This document shows positions 19,442-29,597 of a stretch of DNA of 41,617 nt, in pieces. The position numbers were made by a program, and so were the translations under genes. This DNA comes from Ferrithrix thermotolerans DSM 19514 (GTDB lineage: Bacteria > Actinomycetota > Acidimicrobiia > Acidimicrobiales > Ilumatobacteraceae), in contig CAMCZA010000004.1 in NCBI GenBank assembly GCA_945885515.1, positions 1-41,617 on the forward strand, written 5' to 3'. The notes under the pieces were generated by a model that worked only from the letters and a program-made list of their open reading frames with translations, was not told the origin of the DNA and made no database searches. Within the stretch, counting starts at the first letter, position 1, and each line of letters starts with the position of its first letter.

Positions 19442-21100
19442 TCAGTTTGCGTGACTGAAGAACTTGACCGTCTGGGAAGAAAGTGGCGGGTTTCCAAGAA
19501 TTATGTCGGCGGCCTTTTCGGCAATCATCATCGTCGGCGCGTAGATGTTGCCGTTGGTCACATACGGCATCACTGACGCGTCAACTACTCGTAAACCCGT
19601 CATCCCCCGCACCCGCATTGTCAACGGATCGACCACCGACATCTCACCGGTACCCATTGCACAAGTACACGATGGGTGGTACGCGGTTTCACCGTCACGG
19701 CGAACCCAGTCAAGAATCTGCTCGTCGGTGTTTATTGCTGGGCTTGGCGAAATCTCGCCACCGTCGAATTTAGAAAATGCCGGCTGGGCAAGAATTTTTC
19801 TCGCCGCTGCAATTGCCTCAACCCACTCTTGACGATCTTCGTTGGTGGATAAATAATTAAGTCGCAATTCAGGTTTGACGCGGACATCTGGTGATTTAAT
19901 TCGAACTGAGCCTCGCGAATTTGAATACATTGGCCCGATATGGACTTGATATCCATGACCGCCAGAAGGTGCTGTGCCGTCATAACGAACCGCAATCGGT
20001 AAAAAATGAAACATCAAGTTCGGATATTTGAAAGATTCATTGCCGCGGATAAACCCTCCACCTTCAAAATGATTTGATGCACCCGGTCCACGACGAAAAA
20101 GCCATTGCAAGCCGATCCATGGTCTCTTGTGAAACTTGAGCATCGGATTCAGCGACACGGGTTGCTTGCACGAGTGCTGCACATATACCTCAAGGTGATC
20201 TTGCAAATTTTCACCGACACCTGGCAAGTGATGTACGGGCTCAACACCAACAGTTTTCAAATATTCAGAATTACCGATGCCTGAGACTTGCAACAACTGT
20301 GGTGAATTAAAAGACCCACCACACAAAATAACTTCATGCGCACTCACTGCTCGCTTGCGACCAAACGGTAACTCAAAATTGACACCAGTAACTTTTTTGT
20401 TCTCAATATTTAACTTCGTAACAAGAGCGCGGCACTTGACAGTCAAGTTTTTACGATGCATTACCGGGTGCAAATACGCACGGGACGCACTAAGCCGTCG
20501 ACCTCGCCGCACATTGCGATCAAACGCAGCAAAGCCCTCTTGTTTGTAACCGTTCACATCTGTTGTTAATTCATGTCCTGCCTGTTGCACCGCTTCGAAG
20601 AATGCACCGAATAATGGGTTCTTAACTGGTCCTCGTTCTTGTACAAGAGGTCCGTCGTGTCCACGAAACTCGTCGTCGCTTCCAGCCGCTAAACAGTTCT
20701 CGAGCTTTTTAAAATATGGCATGCAATGTGCGTAATCCCAAGTCGACATGCCGGGGTCACTCGCCCAACGCTGATAATCAAGTGGGTTGCCCCGTTGAAA
20801 GATCATTCCATTGATGCTTGATGATCCGCCTAAAACTTTGCCACGACCCTGTGTCACTCGACGATTATTCATGTGCGGCTCTGGCTCTGAAACATAAAGC
20901 CAATCATAAAAACGGCTGCCAATTGGAAAGGTCAAAGCAGCCGGCATGTGAATGAAAACATCCCACCAATAATCGGGGCGACCCGCTTCAAGTACGAGCA
21001 CTTTATTTTTCGGGTCAGCACTCAATCGATTCGCGAGCGCCGAACCAGCCGAACCCCCACCGACGATGACAAAGTCGTAGACGGTCTTGAGTTTTTTCAA
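19442..21100 (-). CDS. GMC-family oxidoreductase, choline dehydrogenase-like
   Basis: [73 protein letters not shown]. Confidence 0.88.
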   Translation of the reverse strand: MKKLKTVYDFVIVGGGSAGSALANRLSADPKNKVLVLEAGRPDYWWDVFIHMPAALTFPIGSRFYDWLYVSEPEPHMNNRRVTQGRGKVLGGSSSINGMIFQRGNPLDYQRWASDPGMSTWDYAHCMPYFKKLENCLAAGSDDEFRGHDGPLVQERGPVKNPLFGAFFEAVQQAGHELTTDVNGYKQEGFAAFDRNVRRGRRLSASRAYLHPVMHRKNLTVKCRALVTKLNIENKKVTGVNFELPFGRKRAVSAHEVILCGGSFNSPQLLQVSGIGNSEYLKTVGVEPVHHLPGVGENLQDHLEVYVQHSCKQPVSLNPMLKFHKRPWIGLQWLFRRGPGASNHFEGGGFIRGNESFKYPNLMFHFLPIAVRYDGTAPSGGHGYQVHIGPMYSNSRGSVRIKSPDVRVKPELRLNYLSTNEDRQEWVEAIAAARKILAQPAFSKFDGGEISPSPAINTDEQILDWVRRDGETAYHPSCTCAMGTGEMSVVDPLTMRVRGMTGLRVVDASVMPYVTNGNIYAPTMMIAEKAADIILGNPPLSSQTVKFFSHAN

Positions 21101-21975
21101 ATCACTCCCTGCATGCGAGCAGCCTCAAGAGTGTTCTCAAGCAAGCACGCAATCGTCATCGGCCCCGTGCCGCCAGGCATTGGCGTGATCGCTCCAGCAA
21201 TTGCCTGAACGGCATCAAAATCAACATCGCCGACAATTTTATTATTAATTCGTGTTACGCCGACATCAATAACAGTTGCCCCAGGCTTGACATGCGCCGC
21301 TGTGATCATTTTCGCTGCACCTGCAGCGGCGATAATTATGTCCGACTCACGACAAACTTCGATCAGGTCAGTTGTCAAACTGTGTGCAACTGTCACTGTT
21401 GCGTCGGCACCACGACGAACAAGCAACAATACCTGCGGCAAGCCAACAAGTGCCGATCGACCGATCACCGTGACACGCTTACCAGCAGTTTGAATCTTGT
21501 ATCGCTCAAGTAATCGCATCACCCCAAGCGGCGTACATGGCACATGGCCTGGTAACCCACGAACGAGACGACCGAGTGATTTCTCGGTTAATCCGTCCAC
21601 ATCTTTTTCGGATGGCAACAACGCCAACACTGCCTCAGTGTTGATGTGTTTTGGTAGCGGCAACTGCACCAAGATTCCGTGCACGCTTTTGTCGGCAACT
21701 AAATCGCTGACTGCCTTTTCAACCTGGGCCTGAGATGCATCGGCAGGCAACTGCAAACCTTTTGACACCATGCCGGCTTCTTGAGCCTTTTTGTGTTTGT
21801 TGGCCACATATATATGACTCGGTGCGTCATCACCAGTCAGCACAGTAGCCAGACAGATCTTCGGGCTACCGGCCGCGGTGATAGTGGCTTTGATTTTGGC
21901 AACCGTCTCGTCTCGCAACTGCATGCCGTCAAGCAGCAATGCGCCACCTGGAGTGCGCCTAACTTGCGAACTCAT
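21097..21975 (-). CDS. folD: Bifunctional methylene-THF dehydrogenase / methenyl-THF cyclohydrolase
   Basis: [65 protein letters not shown]. Confidence 0.96.
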   Translation of the reverse strand: MSSQVRRTPGGALLLDGMQLRDETVAKIKATITAAGSPKICLATVLTGDDAPSHIYVANKHKKAQEAGMVSKGLQLPADASQAQVEKAVSDLVADKSVHGILVQLPLPKHINTEAVLALLPSEKDVDGLTEKSLGRLVRGLPGHVPCTPLGVMRLLERYKIQTAGKRVTVIGRSALVGLPQVLLLVRRGADATVTVAHSLTTDLIEVCRESDIIIAAAGAAKMITAAHVKPGATVIDVGVTRINNKIVGDVDFDAVQAIAGAITPMPGGTGPMTIACLLENTLEAARMQGVI

Positions 21976-23669
21976 GAAAGCCCGACGATTTCACCGTTCG
22001 CGTCGAAGTCAATAATTGCAGCCGCAGGCTTGGTGCCGAGTCCTGGCATCGTGCGCATGTCTCCACAGATTGGATAAATAAAACCCGCGCCAATCGACGC
22101 GCGAACTTCTCGCACATTTAGTGTGTGACCCGTTGGAGCACCACGAAGTGACGCATCACCCGAAATTGAGAGGTGAGTCTTGGCCACGCAGATTGGCAGT
22201 TTTGCAAAGCCATTATCTGTATAAGTCTTTATTTGCTTATTGGCAAGACTCGTGTAATCGACTTTTGCTGCGCCATAAATTGTCGTCGCAATCTTCTCAA
22301 TCTTTTCTTTGAGAGATGCCTCATCTGGATACAAGAAGTGGAAACTATTCTTGTCGTTGCACGCTTCAACAACTGCCTTGGCTAAATCAACGGCACCTGC
22401 CCCGCCATCTGCGAAGTGGGTACAGACTGCAACGCGGGCACCCGCACCTTCAGCAATTTTACGAATCGCCTCGTGCTCTGACTTATGGTCAGTTGGGAAA
22501 CCATTAATCGCCACAACCGGCGAGACACCGTGGGCTTTGACGTTTTCAATTTGCTTGACCAAGTTTGCTGCACCTGCAATAACATCGTCCGGATTTTCTT
22601 TGAGCAGGTCTTCAGGCAATGCTTTGCCAGCAACAATTTTGTATTTGCCCGAGTGTGCCTTGAGTGCTCGCACGGTCGCAACCAAAACTGCGGCATCGGG
22701 AACTAGCCCAGATGCGCGACATTTGATATTGAAAAACTTTTCTGCGCCCATGTCGGCTCCGAAACCAGCCTCGGTAATTAAGTAGTCGCCTGAATGAATA
22801 CCGATTAAGTCACCGACAATGGACGAGTTGCCGTGAGCAATATTGCCGAAAGGTCCTGCATGAACAATCACCGGTGTATTTTCGATTGTCTGCAACAAGT
22901 TTGGCTTGATCGCCTCGCCCATGATTACGGCCATTGAACCTGCTCCACTTAATTGCTCTGCAGTTACTGGTTTGCCTTGCGAGTCGTAGCCGACGACGAT
23001 GCGTGAAAACCGGGCCCGCATGTCTTCTTTTGAAGTTGCAAGCGCAAGAATCGCCATCACTTCTGATGCTGCAGTGATGTCGAAACCAGTTTGACGTACG
23101 ACACCGTCTTCTTTTGTACCAAGACCGATTATCAAATTTCGCATTGAGCGATCATTGACATCCATTACTCGTCGCCAAGTGATGTTATTGATGTCAAGAT
23201 CTAATTCGTTTCCCTGATGCAAATGATTATCGACCATTGCTGAAAGCAAGTTGTGTGCCGCAGTCACTGCGTGAAAATCCCCAGTGAGATGCAAATTCAA
23301 TAACTCCATTGGAATCACTTGGCTATACCCGCCACCGGCAGCGCCGCCCTTGATGCCGAAAGTTGGCCCCATGCTCGGCTGACGCAAACTGATCGTGGCT
23401 TTTTTGCCGATGTGCTTCATCGCTTGACCAAGACCGACAGTGGTTGTTGTCTTACCTTCACCAAGTGGAGTTGGCGTGATCGCCGTGACCACTACATATT
23501 TTGCTTTTGGACGAGTCTTCAAAGAATCAATTGCTTCCAAACTTATTTTGGCGAGACTTTTGCCATAGGGCTCTAAGAACTCGGCGCCAATGCCCATCTG
23601 GGCCGCAATTTCTGTAAGCGGTTTAGCCGTGGCTTTACGCGCGATTTCAAGATCTGATGGGAATCCCAT
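21972..23669 (-). CDS. fhs: Formate-tetrahydrofolate ligase
   Basis: TPLGEGKTTTTVGLGQA, PSMGPTFGIKGGAAGGGYSQV, TGDFHAVTAAHNLL. Confidence 0.97.
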   Translation of the reverse strand: MGFPSDLEIARKATAKPLTEIAAQMGIGAEFLEPYGKSLAKISLEAIDSLKTRPKAKYVVVTAITPTPLGEGKTTTTVGLGQAMKHIGKKATISLRQPSMGPTFGIKGGAAGGGYSQVIPMELLNLHLTGDFHAVTAAHNLLSAMVDNHLHQGNELDLDINNITWRRVMDVNDRSMRNLIIGLGTKEDGVVRQTGFDITAASEVMAILALATSKEDMRARFSRIVVGYDSQGKPVTAEQLSGAGSMAVIMGEAIKPNLLQTIENTPVIVHAGPFGNIAHGNSSIVGDLIGIHSGDYLITEAGFGADMGAEKFFNIKCRASGLVPDAAVLVATVRALKAHSGKYKIVAGKALPEDLLKENPDDVIAGAANLVKQIENVKAHGVSPVVAINGFPTDHKSEHEAIRKIAEGAGARVAVCTHFADGGAGAVDLAKAVVEACNDKNSFHFLYPDEASLKEKIEKIATTIYGAAKVDYTSLANKQIKTYTDNGFAKLPICVAKTHLSISGDASLRGAPTGHTLNVREVRASIGAGFIYPICGDMRTMPGLGTKPAAAIIDFDANGEIVGLS

Positions 23670-23694
23670 TACTCCTCTTTCTCAATGTTTCCGT

Positions 23695-23795
23695 ACTTAG
23701 TAGTTTTGTAGCGACCCTCTACTCTATAGACGCAAGATAACCGTCTAAAGACCTTCTAGAGTCGCTAAAGTTTGAAACACTAGTTAGTACTAACT
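23695..23795. promoter_or_regulatory. Divergent fhs / fdhA intergenic region with nested inverted repeats and a palindrome
   Basis: Outer arms TAGCGACccTCTA (23709-23721) / TAGAGTCGCTA (23757-23767); inner arms TAGACG (23727-23732) / CGTCTA (23742-23747); perfect palindrome AGTTAGTACTAACT (23782-23795). Confidence 0.55.
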
Positions 23796-23817
23796 GTCTA
23801 CTCTGGAGCAAAGATCA

Positions 23818-25764
23818 GTGGCGCAAAGAATGACCAAGCAAAAATTTGAACCTAACATGCGAATCACTGAACCAATGGTTCGTGAAAATGGCAAGTTGCG
23901 TGTCGCCTCATGGCAGGAAGCGCTGACTAAGGCGGCAACTGGATTAGCCAACGCACGCGATGCGTTCTCACCATCTGCTGTTGGCTTCTTCTCATGTTCA
24001 AAATCAACCAACGAAATGAACTTCATCGCTCAAAAATTTGCTCGTGCAGTCATCGGCACGAACAATATTGATTCTTGTAATAGAACCTGACACGCCCCTT
24101 CGGTGGTCGGTCTGGCCACTGTTTTTGGAGCAGGCGGAGGAACAAGTTCTTACGCCGAAGTGGAAACTACTGACGTAGTCGTGTTGTGGGGCTCAAACGC
24201 TCGCGAAGCACATCCAATTTATTTTCATCACATCTTGCAAGGTGTTCGTAATGGTGCGAAATTATTCGTCGTTGATCCACGTCGCACAGCGTCGGCTGAG
24301 TTTGCAGACATTTGGCTCGGTCTGAATATCGGCACCGATGTTGCATTGTCAAACACAATTGCACGCGAAATTATTCACGCTGGTTTGGCCAACAAAGAAT
24401 TTGTTGAAGGCAGCACGACGGGGTTCGTTGAATACGCCAACTCGGTTGAAGAGTGGACACTCGAGCGCGGCAGCGAAGTAACTGGCGTGCCGGTTGATGC
24501 GATTCGTGAACTTGCTCATGCCTACGCCAAAGCAGGCACCGCCCAACTTTGTTGGACACTCGGAATCACAGAACACCACAACGGTGTTGACAATGTTCTT
24601 TCGCTGATTAATCTTTCGCTGTTGTGTGGACATGTTGGCCGAACCGGTTCTGGTCTGAGCCCGTTGCGCGGACAAAACAATGTTCAGGGTGGCGGCGACA
24701 TGGGTGCTCTGCCAAACAAGTTGCCAGGGTTTCAAGATGTCGTAGACGATGTTGCCCGCGAAAAATTTAACAACAAGTGGGATTGCACGATTCCGCCGGA
24801 AATTGGTTGGAACCTGACCGAGATGTTTGAAGCAATGGAGCGCGGTGACTTGCGCGCCGTATTCGTAATTGGCGAAAACCCGGCACAATCAGAAGCAGAC
24901 GGAGCGCACGCCACGCACTTGCTGGAGAATCTCGACTTCTTGGTAGTGCAAGATATTTTCTTGACCAAAACCGCCGAACTGGCTGATGTCGTGTTTCCTG
25001 GTTCGGCATCATGGTGCGAAAGCGACGGCACAGTTACAAACTCAGAGCGTCGCGTTCAGCGCGTTCGCAAAGCAATCAACTCGCCAGGAAACGCTCGAGA
25101 CGATATTCAAATCATTCTTGACTTGGCTCGCGAAATGGGACACGACTGGAAATACGAATCTTCAGAAGAAATTTGGGACGAACTTCGGAGCCTCTCACCG
25201 ATGCACGCAGGAATGACGTACACGCGTCTTGCCGAATTGGGCGGAATTCAGTGGCCATGCTTCAGCGAAGACAAACTTGAACCGTCATTTCTTCATGGTC
25301 GACTGTGGGACAAAGATCCAGCCAAGCGTGGTCGTCTTGCTCCGTTTAGCGTTGTGATTGACGACCCACCTGTTGAGGCAACTACCCCAGAGTTTCCATT
25401 GCGTCTGACAACCGGTCGTCGACTTGACTCTTATAACACGGGTGTGCAAACTCGCGGCTTTGATAGTCCCTTGCGGTTTGGCGAAACTATCGATGTCTCC
25501 CCAGAAGATGCTTTGCGCTTGTCGATCAAAGAACAAGAAACGGTTCGCGTGAGTTCTTTGCGTGGCTCACTAGAGGTTCCTGTGCGAATTGACAAGAGCC
25601 TGCGACCTGGTTTGGTATTTATGTCGATGCACTTTCCTGATCAAGTAAATACGAACTTGATAACAATCGATGCAACAGATCCAAAGTCTGGAACTGCCGA
25701 ATTTAAGGCGGCGGCCGTTCGGATTGAACGATTGGATACTCGCGTGCCAGTTGCTGGCGAATAA
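23818..25764 (+). CDS. fdhA: Formate dehydrogenase catalytic (Mo/W-bisMGD) polypeptide, predicted selenoprotein with Sec at TGA 24088-24090; lacks N-terminal Fe-S region
   Basis: ORFs 23818..24090 and 24103..25764 are in the same frame, separated only by TGA; joined reading TNNIDSCNRT-U-HAPSVVGLATVFGAGGGTSS matches the FDH active-site region; downstream LRGQNNVQGGGDMGALPNKLPG typical of FDH. Confidence 0.9.
24103..24119 (+). promoter_or_regulatory. Bacterial SECIS-like hairpin
   Basis: GTGGTC-GGTCT-GGCCAC, 6-bp stem (one G-U) 12 nt after the TGA; loop GGTCT is the core of the E. coli fdhF SECIS loop as I recall it (AGGUCU). Confidence 0.75.
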
Positions 25765-25780
25765 CTAGTTAACTAGAAAA

Positions 25781-26857
25781 TTAATCAGCCTGTTCGGGTA
25801 CGAGCACAAATTTACCGACATGTTTCTTTTCAAGAAACTCGTGCTGCGCTTGGGCAATTTCTTTTAATGCAAATGTTTTTGCCACCAGTGGCTTGATTCG
25901 ATTCTGCTCAATATATGAAACAAGATTGGTAAACACCGGTTCATCCCATGCGGTGCAACCAATGAGACGCAGGTCTTTCAAATAGAAGTCTCGCAAGTCG
26001 AGATTCACAACTGGTCCACCGATCGCGCCCGATGAAACATACCGCCCTGCTCGGCGTAGAACCTTGAGCATCGCCTCAAACGATGAGCCACCGACATTAT
26101 CCACAACGACATCCACGGATTCTGAACCCAGCAGCTTGGCGAGATCGCCGTCACGAACAATAACTTCGTCGGCACCGATTTCGCGAACCTGTTTAAGTTT
26201 TGCTTCACCGACTATCGCCGTCACTTTTGCACCTCGAAGTTTCGCCAATTGAACCGCAGCCGAGCCCACACCGCCAGACGCACCGGCAACTAAAACATGC
26301 TCACCTGCACGAACTTGGGCGCGATGCAACATATTTTCGGCAGAGCCATAACTACACGGCAATGATCCCAGCTCAACATCGCTCCAAGTTGAAGTGATTC
26401 GAAATACTTCAGTTGCAGGAACTTTTACAAACTGGGCGAATGCTCCGTCAAAATCCGAACCCATCCAAATATTACGCATCGAACCAAAACCATCTGGGCG
26501 GATGCAAGGTCTCACAATCACCCGCATGTCGAGAAATTTTGAATCAACATTCGGCGCAACACCAACAACCCGTCCACAACAATCGGTGCCTTGAATAAAT
26601 GGAAATGGAGTTGCGACATTCCACCCACCGTCTGGCTTTTGCAATTCAGATTGCTGTTTGTTATCAGAGACCGCATTTGTGCCGGTCACAACACTTGATG
26701 AATACCAACCAAGGCGAGTATTTATCTCTGTGTTGTTTACGCCTGCCGCGAGTACTTGTAACAGCACTTCGCCTGAGCCAAGAACAGGTTTTGGCACGTC
26801 GCAATAAACAAGTTTGTCGTAGCCACCATTACCAGTCGTGACAACTGCCTTCATCAC
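25781..26857 (-). CDS. Zinc-binding alcohol dehydrogenase / quinone oxidoreductase (MDR) family protein
   Basis: VLLQVLAAGVNNTEINTRLG, GTDCCGRVVGVAP, VLVAGASGGVGSAAVQLAKLRGAKV. Confidence 0.88.
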   Translation of the reverse strand: MMKAVVTTGNGGYDKLVYCDVPKPVLGSGEVLLQVLAAGVNNTEINTRLGWYSSSVVTGTNAVSDNKQQSELQKPDGGWNVATPFPFIQGTDCCGRVVGVAPNVDSKFLDMRVIVRPCIRPDGFGSMRNIWMGSDFDGAFAQFVKVPATEVFRITSTWSDVELGSLPCSYGSAENMLHRAQVRAGEHVLVAGASGGVGSAAVQLAKLRGAKVTAIVGEAKLKQVREIGADEVIVRDGDLAKLLGSESVDVVVDNVGGSSFEAMLKVLRRAGRYVSSGAIGGPVVNLDLRDFYLKDLRLIGCTAWDEPVFTNLVSYIEQNRIKPLVAKTFALKEIAQAQHEFLEKKHVGKFVLVPEQAD

Positions 26858-26867
26858 GGTGCTACGA

Positions 26868-27722
26868 CTAGTCGACGAGCGAATCAGCGCGTAAACCTGC
26901 GCGTTCTAGATGGATCGGCAACACTCGACCGTAAAGCTCTTTTGCGCGTTGCGGACTACTGACCATGCCAGGCTCGGCGACATAACTAAAAATTGCCACA
27001 TATCGTTTTCGCGTGCCACTCAGTGGTGCAACACGATGCAGCGAATACCTTCCTTTAAAAATTTGTAGATCACCCGGTTCGAGACAAATTGTCTTGATTA
27101 GTTCTTTGTCTCCGTCTAGAACTTTTTCAACTACCGAATAGTTCTCATCGGTAAGTGATCGAACCATCGGACTGTATTCAAAGTTGCCACCAGATTCGGC
27201 ATTCTGAATTGCCAAAGTAACCGTGAAGTTGTTGGTGTCAAAGTGCCACGGAAATCCATTTCCCTGCTCGGCAAGATTGACCGTCACATCTGCCAATGGG
27301 TCTGCGTAGGGATAAAAGTTTTCTTCGTTCAAAACCTTTTTAATAAACGGAGAGAATGCCGGCCAATCAAAGATCGCCCGCAGAATACTTTCAGCGCCAA
27401 AATTATCGGCTGGTACAAATGCATTTGACCGATCATAAAATCGACGCAACGGATGGCTCACTGGCAAATCGGTACGATCACTAGTGAAATAAGGATTAGT
27501 TCGCGTGAAATTGCGATGACCATGAGATTCAACTCGGTCACATTCTTGAACAAGTTCCTCAATACGCCCGGCACGAAGAAAGCTTTTCAGAACAACGCAA
27601 CCATCCGCCCTAATTGACGCTTGTGAACTTGCGATCAGTGACTCACTGGCGCTGCCCGATTGATCTATTGGATAAAGGTCTGTATTGATGTACTGCTTGA
27701 CATCAATTTTTTTAAGAATCAT
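26868..27722 (-). CDS. Phytanoyl-CoA dioxygenase-like 2OG/Fe(II) oxygenase
   Basis: WHFDTNNFTVTLAIQNAESGGNFEYSP (HxD) and RYSLHRVAPLSGTRKRYVAIFSY (distal H, R). Confidence 0.75.
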   Translation of the reverse strand: MILKKIDVKQYINTDLYPIDQSGSASESLIASSQASIRADGCVVLKSFLRAGRIEELVQECDRVESHGHRNFTRTNPYFTSDRTDLPVSHPLRRFYDRSNAFVPADNFGAESILRAIFDWPAFSPFIKKVLNEENFYPYADPLADVTVNLAEQGNGFPWHFDTNNFTVTLAIQNAESGGNFEYSPMVRSLTDENYSVVEKVLDGDKELIKTICLEPGDLQIFKGRYSLHRVAPLSGTRKRYVAIFSYVAEPGMVSSPQRAKELYGRVLPIHLERAGLRADSLVD

Positions 27723-27788
27723 AGTGCTAGCCCTATATTACGTTTGAATCGCCATCCAGCCGAATTAAGTCGTAAAGTCAATTACTCA

Positions 27789-29597
27789 ATGGATTTAAAA
27801 ATCGCCTCAGCAACCGCCACGAGCCAAGAGAAAAGTGCCGTCGACTCATTGCTCGGCGTCGCGCCAGAAACCTCGCAAGGTGGCGAACGCAATTTGGCTG
27901 GGCACCGTGTTGCTCGCGGCGGCGAATCACTTCGCAGTCTGCGACATATGTTGTTGCCGACTCTTCATGCGATCAATGACCGCATCGGTTGGCTAAGTCG
28001 TGGGGCCATCAATTATATTTCGCAGAGACTAGACATCGCCCCGGCAGATATTTATGGCGTTGCAACTTTCTACGCGTTGTTTGACACAAACGAACGCCCA
28101 GCACGCCAAGTACATGTTTGTATTGATCTTGCGTGCCGCGCGGTTGCAGGCTGCAAAGAAGATTCAATCCCAACGGGAGCGATTGCCTCACCGTGCATTG
28201 GTGTTTGCGAACGCGCACCAGCAGTTCTAGTTATTGAGACGGGGGTGACACCTCGGTACGAAGTTCTCGCACCAGCAACAACCTCTCAGATAGTTGATCT
28301 TGTTGCGGGCAAATCTGCAGGTATCGAAAAAGCAATTGCAGCGGCAGTTCCGCAGGCACCAGATGCTTCGCTGGTTTTGCTCTCGCGAATCGGGCGGGTT
28401 GATCCATTGAGCATCGACGATTACATTGCTTCAAACGGCTTTGCCGCGTTGCGTCGCGCTATCGAAATAGGCGCGGAGCAAGTGATTGCCGAAGTCACCG
28501 CATCGGGGCTTGTCGGTCGCGGCGGTGCGGCGTTTCCAACTGGGCGTAAGTGGTCGGCTGTTGCGGGCCAACCTGTAAAAACTCGATATCTGATTTGCAA
28601 TGCCGATGAATCAGAGCCAGGAACATTTAAAGATCGTGTGCTGATGGAGGGCGATCCGTTTGCTCTAGTTGAAGCGATGACGATTGCGGCGTTTGCAACT
28701 GGTTGTCAACACGGGTGGATCTATCTGCGCGGTGAATATCCACGGGCGCTGAAAAATCTGACCAATGCGGTCGAAGTTGCTCGGTCTCAATCAATGCTCG
28801 GTGAAAATATTTTAGGATCAGGTTTCAATTTCGACATCACGATTTTTAGGGGTGCTGGCGCGTATATCTGTGGCGAAGAGACGGCGATCTTTAATTCAAT
28901 CGAGGGATACCGAGGTGAACCGCGCAACAAACCACCATTTCCTGTCGAAGTTGGTCTGTTTGGTAAACCGACCGTTGTCAATAATGTTGAAACTCTTTTC
29001 AATGTTCTTCCGATCATCAACACAACGGGTGAAAAATATGCATCGTGGGGAACGACCGGCTCAAAGGGTAAAAAATTATTTTGTGTTTCTGGCGCAGTAA
29101 ACCAACCCGGCATCTATGAAGTAACTTTCGGGGCAACATTGCGAGAGTTGATAGACCTCGCTGGTGGATTAAAAACCGGTTCACAATTGCAGGCAGTTTT
29201 GTTGGGCGGTGCCGCAGGCGGTTTTGTTGGCCCGCAAGATCTTGATCTTGAACTAACTCTTGAGGCGGCGCGCGCTGCTGGTACGACTTTGGGTTCAGGC
29301 GTAATTATGGTGCTTGACCAATCAGTTGACATGGTGGATCAACTTCAAAGAATTGCGGCGTTTTTCCGCGATGAGTCTTGCGGTCAGTGTGTGCCGTGTC
29401 GAGTTGGCACGGTTCGTCAACAAGAGGCACTTGCTCGCCTAGTGAATTCTTCTGGCACCAACAATGCGGCAGTTGATCTGCAATTGTTGCGCGACCTTGG
29501 GCAAGTAATGCGCGATGCAAGTATTTGTGGTCTTGGACAAACTGCACACAATGCCATTGACTCAGCGCTGACACGGCTTAAAGTGTTTTCATCATGA
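27789..29597 (+). CDS. fdhB: NAD-linked formate dehydrogenase beta subunit, NuoE-NuoF fusion
   Basis: ORF 27660..29597, likely start MDLKIASATAT at 27789; NuoE-like VCIDLAC/PCIGVC; NuoF-like GRGGAAFPTGRKW, GAGAYICGEETA, ESCGQCVPCRVGT. Confidence 0.92.
   Translation: MDLKIASATATSQEKSAVDSLLGVAPETSQGGERNLAGHRVARGGESLRSLRHMLLPTLHAINDRIGWLSRGAINYISQRLDIAPADIYGVATFYALFDTNERPARQVHVCIDLACRAVAGCKEDSIPTGAIASPCIGVCERAPAVLVIETGVTPRYEVLAPATTSQIVDLVAGKSAGIEKAIAAAVPQAPDASLVLLSRIGRVDPLSIDDYIASNGFAALRRAIEIGAEQVIAEVTASGLVGRGGAAFPTGRKWSAVAGQPVKTRYLICNADESEPGTFKDRVLMEGDPFALVEAMTIAAFATGCQHGWIYLRGEYPRALKNLTNAVEVARSQSMLGENILGSGFNFDITIFRGAGAYICGEETAIFNSIEGYRGEPRNKPPFPVEVGLFGKPTVVNNVETLFNVLPIINTTGEKYASWGTTGSKGKKLFCVSGAVNQPGIYEVTFGATLRELIDLAGGLKTGSQLQAVLLGGAAGGFVGPQDLDLELTLEAARAAGTTLGSGVIMVLDQSVDMVDQLQRIAAFFRDESCGQCVPCRVGTVRQQEALARLVNSSGTNNAAVDLQLLRDLGQVMRDASICGLGQTAHNAIDSALTRLKVFSS

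Noticed and set aside
24088-24090. TGA as a disabling nonsense mutation (pseudogene)
   Set aside because: It sits exactly at the conserved Sec/Cys site, the downstream frame is intact for over 550 codons, and a SECIS-like hairpin follows.
27660-27788. N-terminal extension of fdhB overlapping the PhyH-like gene
   Set aside because: It would read antisense through the 5' end of 26868..27722; the Met at 27789 is more plausible.
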